Counted from the first letter of the stretch, positions 26,445 through 36,112 are shown. The stretch is 64,000 bases of DNA from Psychrobacillus psychrodurans (GCA_900114885.1 FOUN01000001.1:372001-436000); one strand, 5' to 3'. Translations and numbers: made by a program. The notes: a model not told the origin generated them from the letters alone.

Positions 26445-26662
26445 ACAAGGAGTATATCAAATGATGCTAGCATACGCTCCTGAATCGTATCTTTAATGGT
26501 AGGGGAGTGATGAACCAAAACCACCTTCTACCGAAATTAAAACAAACCATATTAAGAAATTCAATAATTACACCTATTATCAAGTACATGAAACTTAGAG
26601 GAGACAATGCCGGTCTAATAGGTGGACTAATTATTTGCTGCACAAATAAAAAAGGGCTTTGA
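26445..26662 (+). pseudogene. ROK-family fructokinase C-terminal remnant
   Basis: Frame 26510-26662 encodes MNQNHLLPKLKQTILRNS and ends DNAGLIGGLIICCTNKKGL. With the preceding codons this matches the ScrK/GmuE-type fructokinase tail, where GGGVMNQ.HL.P and GDNAGLIGA are conserved. Here the upstream part reads QMMLAYAPE, then after a one-base shift IFNGRGVMNQ, so the conserved GGG is degraded to GRG. Nothing of the N-terminal ATP-binding or ROK signature remains. A remnant, not a gene. Confidence 0.7.
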
Positions 26663-26817
26663 TCATTAGATCAAAGCCCTGATAAAATAAGAAAAGAAGC
26701 ATCCGATGTTCAGATGCTTCTTTTCTTGAGCGATAAAACGAAGGAAGTAGAAGGCTGCACACTAATGAATGTACAAACAAGTTTACGGCGTTACACATCT
26801 ATAAGTAACCTTCTATA
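26650..26817 (-). ncRNA. Candidate small RNA with two terminator hairpins
   Basis: On the minus strand an extended -10 TGTTATGAT (complement of 26824-26832) is followed by about 165 bases holding three helices. The first is TAGAAGG paired with CCTTCTA, closing a loop region. The second is a perfect 12-base stem (26692-26703 with 26713-26724) followed by TTATTTT. The third is GGGCTTTGATC/GATCAAAGCCC (26654-26679) followed by a TTTTTT run. The T runs point to minus-strand transcription. The second hairpin also has TTTTC on the plus strand and could act both ways. No open frame is convincing. Confidence 0.4.
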
Positions 26818-27082
26818 CAGTACATCATAACACAAATATAAAAAAATGCACGCAATAAATTCAATAAATCTAAAAAAATTTAAAAGTTTTTAAATATGAA
26901 TATACTTCGATTTATGAAATAAAAGAATAGGGAATCTATAAACCTAAAAAATAGTAAAAATTATTCAGAAAAAAAACTAGCGTTATTGGTTATATTACTG
27001 TAATATGGAATATGTAATAGTGTCCTTGGTGCTTCCAAAATGTCAATCTCGAAAAAAACTGGAAATCTTTTAGTATTTTTAG

Positions 27083-27111
27083 TTGATTTTAGCATATGAG
27101 TTTTGTATACT
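27083..27111 (+). promoter_or_regulatory. Sigma-A promoter of the S-layer gene
   Basis: TTGATT (27083-27088), 17 bases, TATACT (27106-27111). The start codon lies 98 bases further, so the mRNA has a leader of about 90 bases, as is common for stable S-layer messages. Confidence 0.7.
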
Positions 27112-27209
27112 CATATATTAGTTAGGGTGACGATATTGGACGCGATCAGCGACCGGCATTACACACTACAAAAAATTGCACCACACAAGCGAAGGGAGAT
27201 CACAAGTTT

Positions 27210-29600
27210 ATGAAGAAAAAAGCTATCAAAATTGCAGCTTCAACTGCAGTAGCAGCTTCAGCATTCGTTGCAGCAGCACCAGCACAACAAGCTGACGCAG
27301 CAACTAATGTAAACCAATTAACAACAAACGCACAAAATGCAGGTACAGTATTAAAATGGGCTATCTCAGTAGAAGGTTCTGCTAACTACGTTACACGTCC
27401 ATACAATGAATACAACGCTGCTAAAAAAGCAATCGCAGCAGCAGAAGCAGCAGCTAAAAAAGCTACTGCATCTGAACAACTAAGCATTGCAGCTAAACTT
27501 GTTGAACCAAAATTACAAGTTAAACGTGCAGCAGCTTACATCGATGCAATCACTTCAAGTGAAAAAATTAAAGAATTAACTGCTGCTTTAGATGCAGCTA
27601 TTAAAACTGACGATATCGAAAAAGTAGAAACTGCTTATCACAAAGCAACTGCTGAATACCGTAAACAAGCAGCACTACTTGACCGTGTATATGGTCAATC
27701 TACTCGTGACGGAATCCGTAACGCAGTAAAACCAGCTATCGAAAAATTAGTAGCTTCAGTTAAAAACGAAGTAACTGTAAACATGCTAGCTAAATCAGCA
27801 GCGGCTAACTCTAAAGCTGGTAAATTAGAAGTAGCGGCTCAAAACTTAACAGACGCTCAAGCTATTCTTGACGCTAACGTTCTTAAATGGGAAACTTCTT
27901 TACAAAAATCAGTTAATGATGTAGCAGATGCTTTGCCATTAAAAGTTCTTTCAGTTGCACGTGTTGACAAAAACACAGTTACTGTAAAATTCTCTAAAGC
28001 TCCAGAAGCAGTTCTAGCAGCAAGTCAATTCACATTTGACAATAGTTTACTAGTGCACTCTGCTTCAGTATCTGCTGATAAAAAGACTGTTACTTTAACA
28101 ACATCTGACCAAGCAGCAAGCAAAACATATGCACTGTCTTACCAAGGTGTAGCTACAGGTTTATCATTTACTACTCCTGCAACTGCAGCTGATAACAGCT
28201 TCTTCATTGATCAAGCAGACAATGCATACTTAGATTTAGGTCAAACAAGAACATACACTGTTACAGTTAAACAAACTGATGGTCAACCATACAATGGTCC
28301 AGCAGTAATTGACTTGGAAAACATCGCAGGTACGGCAGCTACAAATGCTGAAATCGCTACTGTTGATGGAAAAAATAACAATGGTGTTGCATGGGGTCCT
28401 AAATGGACTGGTGACGTAAAAGACGGTAAAGTTACATTTGTAGTTAAATCTACAGAAGCTAACTTAAATCTTCCAACACCATTATCTACTTATGCTAAAC
28501 CAGTTGTAACTATTGATGCTAACGACAACCAAACTGCAGATGCTACTGAAAGATTTGTTGAGGGTGGAGGTTCTTACTTCTTCGCAGAAGCACAAAATGG
28601 TCAAACAGTACTTGATTTCAACACAAATACATTGATTGCTGTTAAAGACAAAGACTACTTTGTAGCTTGGACTGGTGCTAAGACAGAAGTTGGTATTAAC
28701 ACAGCTCTTAAATATAAGTACGATTCAAATGATATCTTTGGAAACGGAAGCTTTGATGCATTTGAAAATGCATTATCTGCTGGAGATATTGTAAACGTAA
28801 ACTACAACCGTACTGTTGCAAACAGCTCTTCATTCACAATAACAAGTGACGTAACTGAAACTGCTGTTTCTATTACTAATCCTTCACGTGAAGTTTCTTA
28901 TGAAGGAGCTACTTTCCGCTTTGAAGGTAAAGGGACTGCAGGTTACAAACTTGGGTTATACCGTGATATCGATGGCAACGGTGCTTTAGATGCAACAGAA
29001 TTAGCTAACCACCAAGTTGGTCAAACAGTTTCTGTTTCTTCTAATGGAACTTGGGTTGTTCAAGCAAATAACCTTGTAAACAATGCAGCTAACGACTATA
29101 TCGCTATTCAGTTCCCTTCTAGTTCTTCGGCAGTAGCAGCAACTACTAATGGAACATTAGCAAACACTGAGTTATTAAGTACTAATATTTCTGCAACTGC
29201 AACTCCAGTAGGTGATAAACAGTCTGTACATCGTCAAATCTTCTCACCTGCATCTATTACATTCAATGATGCTGATACAAGTGGTGGATTATCAAGTGAC
29301 GATACTTTAGACTTCACATTCGACAGTGCGTCTGCATATGCGCATGAGTTTAAAGGTTTCACAACTGGAACAATTACACTTGAACAAAACTTCAAGTATG
29401 TTACTTTGAACGTTGAATTCGTTGATGTTAACACTGTTAAAGTTAAAAATATCGTAGGAACAGTTCCTACTGGATTCAGCACTGATGTAGCTGATATCAA
29501 AGCTAAAGCTACTAAGTTGTCTGGAGCTACTGGTTTAATCAACCAAGACAAACTTCAACTTAAAGTTAGCCCAACAGCAGCTCAAAATATTCTTCAATAA
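27210..29600 (+). CDS. Probable major S-layer protein, SbsC-type anchor
   Basis: A 796-residue secreted protein. Residues 1-31 are a signal peptide (cleavage after ADA). Residues about 32-235 form an all-helical domain matching the SbsC N-terminal wall-polymer-binding region of Geobacillus; LLDRVYGQSTRDGIRN aligns with SbsC LDRVYGKTTRDLLR. Then come Ig-like beta domains, e.g. VLSVARVDKNTVTVKFSKAP at about 245-325. No SLH motif. The coding sequence uses a restricted codon set (GCA/GCT, CGT, GGT) typical of very highly expressed genes, unlike its two paralogues downstream. With a strong promoter, AAGGGAG ribosome site and strong terminator it is the best candidate for the main lattice protein. 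Confidence 0.82.
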   Translation: MKKKAIKIAASTAVAASAFVAAAPAQQADAATNVNQLTTNAQNAGTVLKWAISVEGSANYVTRPYNEYNAAKKAIAAAEAAAKKATASEQLSIAAKLVEPKLQVKRAAAYIDAITSSEKIKELTAALDAAIKTDDIEKVETAYHKATAEYRKQAALLDRVYGQSTRDGIRNAVKPAIEKLVASVKNEVTVNMLAKSAAANSKAGKLEVAAQNLTDAQAILDANVLKWETSLQKSVNDVADALPLKVLSVARVDKNTVTVKFSKAPEAVLAASQFTFDNSLLVHSASVSADKKTVTLTTSDQAASKTYALSYQGVATGLSFTTPATAADNSFFIDQADNAYLDLGQTRTYTVTVKQTDGQPYNGPAVIDLENIAGTAATNAEIATVDGKNNNGVAWGPKWTGDVKDGKVTFVVKSTEANLNLPTPLSTYAKPVVTIDANDNQTADATERFVEGGGSYFFAEAQNGQTVLDFNTNTLIAVKDKDYFVAWTGAKTEVGINTALKYKYDSNDIFGNGSFDAFENALSAGDIVNVNYNRTVANSSSFTITSDVTETAVSITNPSREVSYEGATFRFEGKGTAGYKLGLYRDIDGNGALDATELANHQVGQTVSVSSNGTWVVQANNLVNNAANDYIAIQFPSSSSAVAATTNGTLANTELLSTNISATATPVGDKQSVHRQIFSPASITFNDADTSGGLSSDDTLDFTFDSASAYAHEFKGFTTGTITLEQNFKYVTLNVEFVDVNTVKVKNIVGTVPTGFSTDVADIKAKATKLSGATGLINQDKLQLKVSPTAAQNILQ

Positions 29601-29609
29601 TAATGTTTT

Positions 29610-29644
29610 AAAAAGGAGGATGTCCATAAGGACTCCTCCTTTTT
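29610..29644 (+). terminator. Terminator of the S-layer gene
   Basis: AAAAAGGAGGA (29610-29620) pairs with TCCTCCTTTTT (29634-29644), with an inner GTCC/GGAC helix. Confidence 0.9.
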
Positions 29645-29728
29645 AAATTTAGGTGCCAGGTACCTAAACAAGGCAAGAAAACAGTTCTGAAAACATGGTT
29701 TTAGAAAACTAGGCTGTGAGGATGAGGA

Positions 29729-29771
29729 AAGTCTCTTGATCGAGAAATCGATTGAGAGACTTTTTTTTATT
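29729..29771 (+). terminator. Second hairpin with T run
   Basis: AAGTCTCT and AGAGACTT arms with an inner GATCGA/TCGAT helix, followed by eight T residues. No gene lies between it and the previous terminator, so it may serve a lost gene or act as a fail-safe. Confidence 0.7.
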
Positions 29772-30099
29772 GGGTTGATAAGTTTGGTTTCGGCATCCAT
29801 TTAGTTTTACTATAATGTTTGAGCATATACGGCTGAAATTATATTTGAAAAGTAGCCTTCAAGTTATTCCTTAAAGGTGTAATTATGTTGCATTGTTTTT
29901 TCCTAGCTATGATCCATATAATACTTTGTATAGACAGGTGCAGTTTTTTCTATACACGGTGGCAATATGATCGAAGAAGCTTTAACTGAAGAAACGAATA
30001 GTTACTCTTAAGATTGTTAAAGTAGCATGGAAAAGTGGGTAGGGACAGTGTTCTAGCGAAGCTACCATAGAGTTTTAGTATCGACTGGATTGGTATGAA

Positions 30100-30345
30100 T
30101 ATAGGAACTAACATAGAAAAGACCACTAGAGTTTAGAACTTCTTTTGGATAGTAACGATATTCGTAGATTTGAGCAGTGTAGTTGTACTTTTGCATGTAA
30201 TCGCTATACCGCTTTTTTATCCGATTCATTAATTTCCACTATTGGGATTATTCTTGAACGGAGCAATAAATGAACATGATTGCTCATAATGCAGTATGCA
30301 TATAGTTCAAATCGCAAAGTTTGTTGTAGAACTTATTCTACCTAT
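30100..30345 (-). pseudogene. IS200/RAYT-like Y1 transposase remnant
   Basis: On the minus strand one frame reads QTLRFELYAYCIMSNHVHLL, the hallmark HUH region of Y1 (REP-associated/IS200-like) transposases, usually written YCIMPNHVHLL. After a frame change it continues NRIKKRYSDYMQKYNY, corresponding to the MKRI..RY...YN.KY helix that bears the catalytic Tyr. The usual GHLFQ.RFKS box is not recognisable and the N-terminus is missing. It is a decayed copy and cannot be active. Confidence 0.78.
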
Positions 30346-30419
30346 TAGTTATAATTATAATAATAAAAGTTTTCTATATTTTGGTAATCAAATACAAAAA
30401 GAAAAAGGGGAGTAATTTA

Positions 30420-32657
30420 ATGAGAAACAAAACATTGAAAGTAGGTATTTCTGCTGCAGTAATAACATCAGCATTTGTAGTTGGGACACCAAATTATAAA
30501 GTGGAGGCAGCAACGAATATAGAACAATTAATGACGAACGTTCAAAATTCAAGCACTGTTTTAAAATGGGCGATTTCAGTAGAAGGTTCTGCTGATGGAG
30601 TAACTCAGCCATGGATCCAATATAATGCAACAAAAATTGCTATTGCTAATGCAGAGAAGTCTATAAAACAATTAAGTTTTTCTGATCAATTAAAGTATGA
30701 AGCTCGACTGGCAGATGCTAAAACCCAATTAAAACGCGCGCAAGGATATTTAGATGCAATAACAGCAAGTACAAAAATTAATGAAAAAACAAATGCCCTT
30801 TCTGCAGCCGTTTCAGCAAATAATCTTAATTTAGTGGAAAAATCCTATCATGAAATGACTGCTGAGTTTCGAAAGCAAACAATTTTATTGGACCGTGTAT
30901 ATGGACAATCTACACGTGATAAGATTCGAAATGCAGTGAAGGGTCCTGCAGAAAAGTTAATTAATGAATTGAAGAATGATGTAACAGTTCATATGTTAAC
31001 AAAGGGAGCAAGTGAAGATATTAGAACTTCTAAACAAGCAGAAGCTTCTAGAAAAATACATGAAGCTCAAGCAATATTAAATGCCAATGTTTTATACTGG
31101 GAAAGTACTTTGCAAAAAAGCTTAACAGCGGTAACGAATTCTATACCTGTACAAATAGCTTCGATTTCAAGAGTAGATAATACAACGGTGTCTGTCAGAT
31201 TAAATAGAGCAGTGTCCAATATTCAAACTTCTGAGTTTACCTTTGATAACAGTTTATCTGTTACAAGTGCTTCTCTAAGTCCAGATGGGATGAATGTCAC
31301 GTTAAAAACATCAGTACAAACTCCTTCTTTTAAATATACTTTAAAGTACAAAGGAAGTAGTGCTAGCTTTACAGTTCCTGGAAGCATAGTGCCTATTCAA
31401 GTAGGAAATACCACAACACAGTACAGAGAAACCTCTGAAATTCTTGCATTATCTGCAACCTTTGCTGGTACTTATGGAAATAATAACATTCGAGTTGATA
31501 TTCCTGCTGGTATCAAAGTATTAACGATAAATGGGATCGATAATTCAATTGCAGGTGCAAAGAGTGTGAATGTTATCCCAGATAGAAATGGCACTGTAAC
31601 CATAACATTTACATCAAATAATTTAAACGCGGCAGCTATGGATAAAGTATTTACTTTTAATAAAATGGAGAATAATAAAGTAGTAGAAACGCAAACCTCT
31701 GGGTATATGAACTTTTACGTCCCTGCAAAAGATGGATCAATTTCAAGTAAAAAGGTTCAATATGTAGATTTAGCTAACAATTACTTTGTAACTGTAGATG
31801 GCATAAAATATCAAATTAAAGGATCTAACGATACATTCCGAAATGAAAGTGTTGCTATTTCTTATGAGTCATTTAAAGCAGCATTAAATATAGATGATAC
31901 AATTAATGGTACGTACAAAACAACCTCATCTTCATCATTTAACATAGTAACCAATCACTACTCTGTACCGCTATTAGTAGATTCAAAATTTGCTTATAAA
32001 TCTGGATATGGTTACAGAATGATTGGTAAACAAATAGAACTAAAAGGTACTGGTCAACCAAATTATGAGTTGTTCTTATTCAAAAATTCAGGTTCTTTTC
32101 TGGGGAAAATAAAAATTAATTCGTCTGGAGCATGGAGTTTTAATACGAATCTTGAACAGAATGCTATAAATGATTTCTATATGGTACAACAAGTAGCGGG
32201 TAAATCGGCACCTCTTTATACTAGTGGTAATATCTTAAGAGTAATAGAAGGTCCTTTTGATCTTTTATCTACTAGTGAGGGTACTACTCGTGATGAAGAT
32301 ATATCTGATGAAGAGATAACTTTTACAATTGCACCAGTTAAGCGAACAAATGGCGCATTAGTAGTTCAAGATAAAGCAGTAATCACAAAACAAGCATCTA
32401 TTATTGTTAGTGATGAGGATGGAACTAAAATTCAGTTTACAAATAATGAGAACGGGACTCTTTTTAGTTCCGTGACAAATGGCTTTAAAATAAAGTTTGG
32501 TCCTACCAAAGAAGGCACTATTTCTGGTGTTACTCTAGATAAGGGTGCAGATGAAAAACTAACAGGAACCCTAGACATAATTTCTATTGATGGAGTGTCA
32601 AATGGTTACGATCTTCAATTAAAAGTTAATCCAGGACATCAGATTAAAGTATATTAG
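30420..32657 (+). CDS. S-layer-like protein, SbsC-type anchor (paralogue 2)
   Basis: A 745-residue secreted protein. ATG at 30420 is preceded by AAAAAGGGGAG, and the signal peptide ends at VEA-ATN. The helical anchor (about 30-235) is closely related to that of the 27210 gene, including VLKWAISVEGSA and LLDRVYGQSTRDKIRN. Ig-like domains follow (IASISRVDNTTVSVRLNRAV), and the C-terminal half is divergent. Codon use is ordinary, so expression is probably lower or conditional. Likely an alternative or minor surface-layer protein. Confidence 0.78.
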   Translation: MRNKTLKVGISAAVITSAFVVGTPNYKVEAATNIEQLMTNVQNSSTVLKWAISVEGSADGVTQPWIQYNATKIAIANAEKSIKQLSFSDQLKYEARLADAKTQLKRAQGYLDAITASTKINEKTNALSAAVSANNLNLVEKSYHEMTAEFRKQTILLDRVYGQSTRDKIRNAVKGPAEKLINELKNDVTVHMLTKGASEDIRTSKQAEASRKIHEAQAILNANVLYWESTLQKSLTAVTNSIPVQIASISRVDNTTVSVRLNRAVSNIQTSEFTFDNSLSVTSASLSPDGMNVTLKTSVQTPSFKYTLKYKGSSASFTVPGSIVPIQVGNTTTQYRETSEILALSATFAGTYGNNNIRVDIPAGIKVLTINGIDNSIAGAKSVNVIPDRNGTVTITFTSNNLNAAAMDKVFTFNKMENNKVVETQTSGYMNFYVPAKDGSISSKKVQYVDLANNYFVTVDGIKYQIKGSNDTFRNESVAISYESFKAALNIDDTINGTYKTTSSSSFNIVTNHYSVPLLVDSKFAYKSGYGYRMIGKQIELKGTGQPNYELFLFKNSGSFLGKIKINSSGAWSFNTNLEQNAINDFYMVQQVAGKSAPLYTSGNILRVIEGPFDLLSTSEGTTRDEDISDEEITFTIAPVKRTNGALVVQDKAVITKQASIIVSDEDGTKIQFTNNENGTLFSSVTNGFKIKFGPTKEGTISGVTLDKGADEKLTGTLDIISIDGVSNGYDLQLKVNPGHQIKVY

Positions 32658-32665
32658 TTTTATAT

Positions 32666-32713
32666 AATGAACAAAGCCGTATAAGGTATAATCCTTTAAC
32701 GGCTTTGTTCATT
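32666..32713 (+). terminator. Terminator after paralogue 2
   Basis: Perfect outer arms AATGAACAAAGCCGT and ACGGCTTTGTTCATT (32666-32680, 32699-32713) with an inner AGG/CCT pair. Confidence 0.82.
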
Positions 32714-32807
32714 ATTAATTTTTGTTAATAAAAATATAATAAATTTATTATTCGGATTTCCTCCTCGTATTAGAAATAAAATTAGTTGAGACAATGTTCT
32801 AGTCCAT

Positions 32808-32842
32808 AAAGCCGTTAAAGAAGTGAATTCTTTAACGGCTTT
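32808..32842 (-). terminator. Terminator of the SLAP-domain gene
   Basis: Perfect 15-base arms (32808-32822 with 32828-32842), core AAAGCCGTTAAAGAA. It faces the minus-strand gene and shares sequence with the terminator at 32666. Confidence 0.8.
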
Positions 32843-32850
32843 ATGTATTA

Positions 32851-33672
32851 TTATAAAGTTTGTGGAACCAATTCTATTCTCCAAGAACTGAAATCTGGAT
32901 TCTCTTTCATGAATACATCTTTGGAGAAAGATAAGCTAATGGGACGTGCTTGCTTAGAAGCAATTTCGAATTGTCCGATTGGAAATCCGAGTTTACACAC
33001 CATATCATCGGCAGCATCAAATAGTTGGATAGGCAGATTTTCAATGGTTAATGTATTAGAAAATGCATTACGAATGATGATATAAATATTGACTGCGTCA
33101 TCTGACTCGTGGAAATGGAATCCAACAATTGAGATTTCGTTCTCTTTAATAGGTTCTAATGTAGATACTAGATTGTGGACATATCCTTGTTGATCTTCAT
33201 TAAGTCCATTCTTCCAATAATCATCTAAGTGTAATTCGAAGTCTTTTACAACTTTCTCGTAATACTCAAATGCCATTTCAAAATCCATTTCGTTTACTAT
33301 TTCATCATAAGGTACTAGTATATCTTCCATTTCAAATAGGAAATTCCACGGTCTTGCTGTACATGCTTCTAACTCTCCAAACAACTCCATGTCAAATTGT
33401 TTCTTTGCTAGTTCTTTCCCTTCCTTATCTTTCACAACTAAAACCACTTGTTCCAGGCGTAATTTTTTAGGTAAAGAATGTCTAATTATAGCTGTTACGA
33501 CAATTCCCGAATCCACTGTATATAATTTTACTCCATGAATATGTAGTTGATTTGCTTCTAAATTTTCTAATTGTTGATGGAAGTATTGGAAAATATACTT
33601 CTCAGCTGCGGGTATTTCCCAGTCTGTAGAAAAATCGATTTCAGTTTTATATGTTTTAGGAGAATTTGTCAT
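32851..33672 (-). CDS. SLAP-domain protein, probable S-layer assembly factor (SlaP-like)
   Basis: A 273-residue protein without signal peptide. It contains two similar domains of about 100 residues (about 15-115 and 160-270). Each has the pattern of a SLAP domain: I.G....ES(or VDSG).V....IR..L...L..E...L.L.D..G......F..G and a C-terminal PW.F or SW.IEL motif, e.g. ACTARPWNFLFEMEDILVP. In the Bacillus cereus group SlaP works with SecA2 to export S-layer proteins. Its position between three S-layer-type genes on the opposite strand supports that role. No secA2 is in the window. A cytosolic export or assembly factor is the best guess. Confidence 0.72.
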   Translation of the reverse strand: MTNSPKTYKTEIDFSTDWEIPAAEKYIFQYFHQQLENLEANQLHIHGVKLYTVDSGIVVTAIIRHSLPKKLRLEQVVLVVKDKEGKELAKKQFDMELFGELEACTARPWNFLFEMEDILVPYDEIVNEMDFEMAFEYYEKVVKDFELHLDDYWKNGLNEDQQGYVHNLVSTLEPIKENEISIVGFHFHESDDAVNIYIIIRNAFSNTLTIENLPIQLFDAADDMVCKLGFPIGQFEIASKQARPISLSFSKDVFMKENPDFSSWRIELVPQTL

Positions 33673-33857
33673 ATTTTTTAGTCCCTTTCTGCTATACGTG
33701 ATTAACTATAAGTATAACACAATGTTGCTAGCTGATAGAAAGACTACAATCTTACTATCGTTTCCAATATTAAGAAATAAGTTTGATTAAACTTATATGA
33801 TACAATCATATAGATTATTCAGATGTATAAACAATCTTAGCATGGAGGCAAATTAGT

Positions 33858-36110
33858 ATGAGGAAAAAGTCTTTGAAACTTGTAATAGCAATAACTACTA
33901 TTCTTTCTATTATTGCCGCCCCACAAGTAAGTGCATCAACAAACATAAAACAATTAATAATAGATGCACAAAATGCAGGAACTATATTAAAATGGGCAAT
34001 TTCTAAAGAGGGATCAGCTGATTTTAGAACTCGCCCATATGAGCAATATAATACGACAAAAGAAACTATTGCAGCTGCTGAAAAAGTTGCTACCAAGTTA
34101 TCTAAATCTGAACAACTCAATGCTAAAGCTAAATTAGTAGAGCCAAAAATTCATGTGAAACGTTCACAAGCATACATAGATGCTATAACCTCTAGTGAAA
34201 AAATTACGAAGTTAACAAGTAATTTGCAAGATGCGATAGATTCAGCAAATCTTAATAGTGTAGAAGCTGCATACCATATAGCAACAGCTGAATATAGAAA
34301 ACAAGTAAAACTATTAGACAGAGTATATGGGCAATCAACTAGAGATGGTATACGTAATCAAGTCAAACCGGACATGGAGAAACTAATTCAAGATGTCAAA
34401 AATGATGTGACGGTAAAAATGTATCTCGACCAAGCGAGTGAATTTATTAAAGACAATAAATGGTTAGAAGCTTCCTTAGAATTAGACAAAGCCAACTCTT
34501 ACATAGCTAACAAAAGTACGGATTTTACTTTTAAAACATTCCTAACGAAAGCCTATGATGAAACTTTAAAATCTTTACCTTTACAACCTTTGTTCATAAC
34601 ATCTGATGGCAAAAATAACGTAACAGTTAATTTCTCTAAAGCCTACCATATACCATTAGAAGGTTTAGTGGCAGGTCAATTTAAAGTCTCAGGAGAAACT
34701 GTTCAATCAGCTCAATTATCCAAGGACAAAAAATCTGTAATATTAAATACATCTGACTTAGACGCTAATACAAGTTACACGGTAAGTTGGAAAGAAAACC
34801 AATTGAACTTTATGACAGAGGCTGTTCCTGATACAACAGGTATTGCATTAACTGATAAGGAAACTACATATCTCGAAACAACTAATTCGAAAGTGTATAC
34901 AGCTAAGCTAACTAATTTAGACGGTAGTGCTTATACAGGGAGAGTTAAAGTTAGCTTGGGAGAAGTAAATGACATGACAGCAACTAACTCTACCTCAGCA
35001 GTAATTACTTCTATAAACGCTCAAAGCGTAGAAAGTGGTCAAGAGACGATTGGCTACGCAGGTCAAGATGGAAATCTAGTAATTATAATAGCTGCTGCGT
35101 ATGGATTTAATGCCGAAACTCCATCAGCCACATATGTCCAACCAGTAATAGAAAAAATAGATGGTATTAAAAGTACCAAAAAAGCAGGAATTACACATTT
35201 TTATCAGCTTCAAAATGTTGAAGGTCCTTATATGTTGACTATTGATAGTAAAGTGATCACTACTGAAGATGATTACATTTTTACTGGTGACCATAAATAT
35301 AAATGGGATGCTAATGATCTATTCTTTATCTATGGAGTACAAGTTTCACAAGAAGTTTTCGGAAATGCTCTATCTAAAGGGGATAGAGTAGAAGTTAGTT
35401 ATGAAACACGGATAGATAACCATTCTACTTGGAACATTAATGTAGATGTTACTGAGGATGATGATGTGGTATTCCAAAATCCAGTTACTTCACCTTTAAC
35501 ATTTGATGGGTACTCCTACGATATAAGCGGTACAGCACAACCTGGCAATCGAGTAAAAGTTTATAGAAATGACATACTAGTAGGAACTACTATTGTTGAT
35601 ACAAAAGGATACTGGACCATTGGATCTGTGAGCTTGTTACAAGAAGTAGCTAATACATTTGTTGCTTATCAATACACTCCCGGCAAAGATGGTATAAACG
35701 GGGAAGGGGCTGTGAACGAAAACAACCCTGCTACAACAATAATTAACGAAGGGGTATTTGCTTCAATCCAAATAGATTTAAATGATAAGGGTTCAAATGG
35801 TTTATCTATTTCGGACACATTAGAATTTACATTCCATAATCCTTCTTATGATCATGAATTTAAAAAAGGGATATCCGGTACTATTACATTTAATGATGGT
35901 TTTGGAAAAAGTGCTGTAGTGAAGATTAAGTATATAGATGAAGATACTCTTCAAATCGTTGAATTCGTTTCTACAGACGCTGGGTTCAATCACAAAACTT
36001 CATTATTCGTGATTACCAAGACTAATGGAATTGTGAACCAAGACCATATGACATTTAGTATTTTGGGAAATGGAGTTACTTCCTTTGTGGAAAATAATTC
36101 AATAAACTAA
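33858..36110 (+). CDS. S-layer-like protein, SbsC-type anchor (paralogue 3)
   Basis: A 750-residue secreted protein: signal peptide 1-24 (cleavage near VSA-STN), SbsC-type helical anchor at about 25-230 (ILKWAISKEGSADF, LLDRVYGQSTRDGIRNQV), then Ig-like domains and a C-terminal region that resembles that of the 27210 protein (DHEFKKGISGTITFND compared with AHEFKGFTTGTITLEQ). It is divergent from the SLAP-domain gene, sharing an intergenic region of 185 bases. The ribosome site is ATGGAGGC. The three paralogues could be alternative S-layers or components of a mixed lattice. Confidence 0.78.
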   Translation: MRKKSLKLVIAITTILSIIAAPQVSASTNIKQLIIDAQNAGTILKWAISKEGSADFRTRPYEQYNTTKETIAAAEKVATKLSKSEQLNAKAKLVEPKIHVKRSQAYIDAITSSEKITKLTSNLQDAIDSANLNSVEAAYHIATAEYRKQVKLLDRVYGQSTRDGIRNQVKPDMEKLIQDVKNDVTVKMYLDQASEFIKDNKWLEASLELDKANSYIANKSTDFTFKTFLTKAYDETLKSLPLQPLFITSDGKNNVTVNFSKAYHIPLEGLVAGQFKVSGETVQSAQLSKDKKSVILNTSDLDANTSYTVSWKENQLNFMTEAVPDTTGIALTDKETTYLETTNSKVYTAKLTNLDGSAYTGRVKVSLGEVNDMTATNSTSAVITSINAQSVESGQETIGYAGQDGNLVIIIAAAYGFNAETPSATYVQPVIEKIDGIKSTKKAGITHFYQLQNVEGPYMLTIDSKVITTEDDYIFTGDHKYKWDANDLFFIYGVQVSQEVFGNALSKGDRVEVSYETRIDNHSTWNINVDVTEDDDVVFQNPVTSPLTFDGYSYDISGTAQPGNRVKVYRNDILVGTTIVDTKGYWTIGSVSLLQEVANTFVAYQYTPGKDGINGEGAVNENNPATTIINEGVFASIQIDLNDKGSNGLSISDTLEFTFHNPSYDHEFKKGISGTITFNDGFGKSAVVKIKYIDEDTLQIVEFVSTDAGFNHKTSLFVITKTNGIVNQDHMTFSILGNGVTSFVENNSIN

Positions 36111-36112
36111 TT

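Noticed and set aside
27210-36110. SLH-domain S-layer proteins
   Set aside because: No SLH motifs are present; the N-terminal helical domain matches the SbsC type instead.
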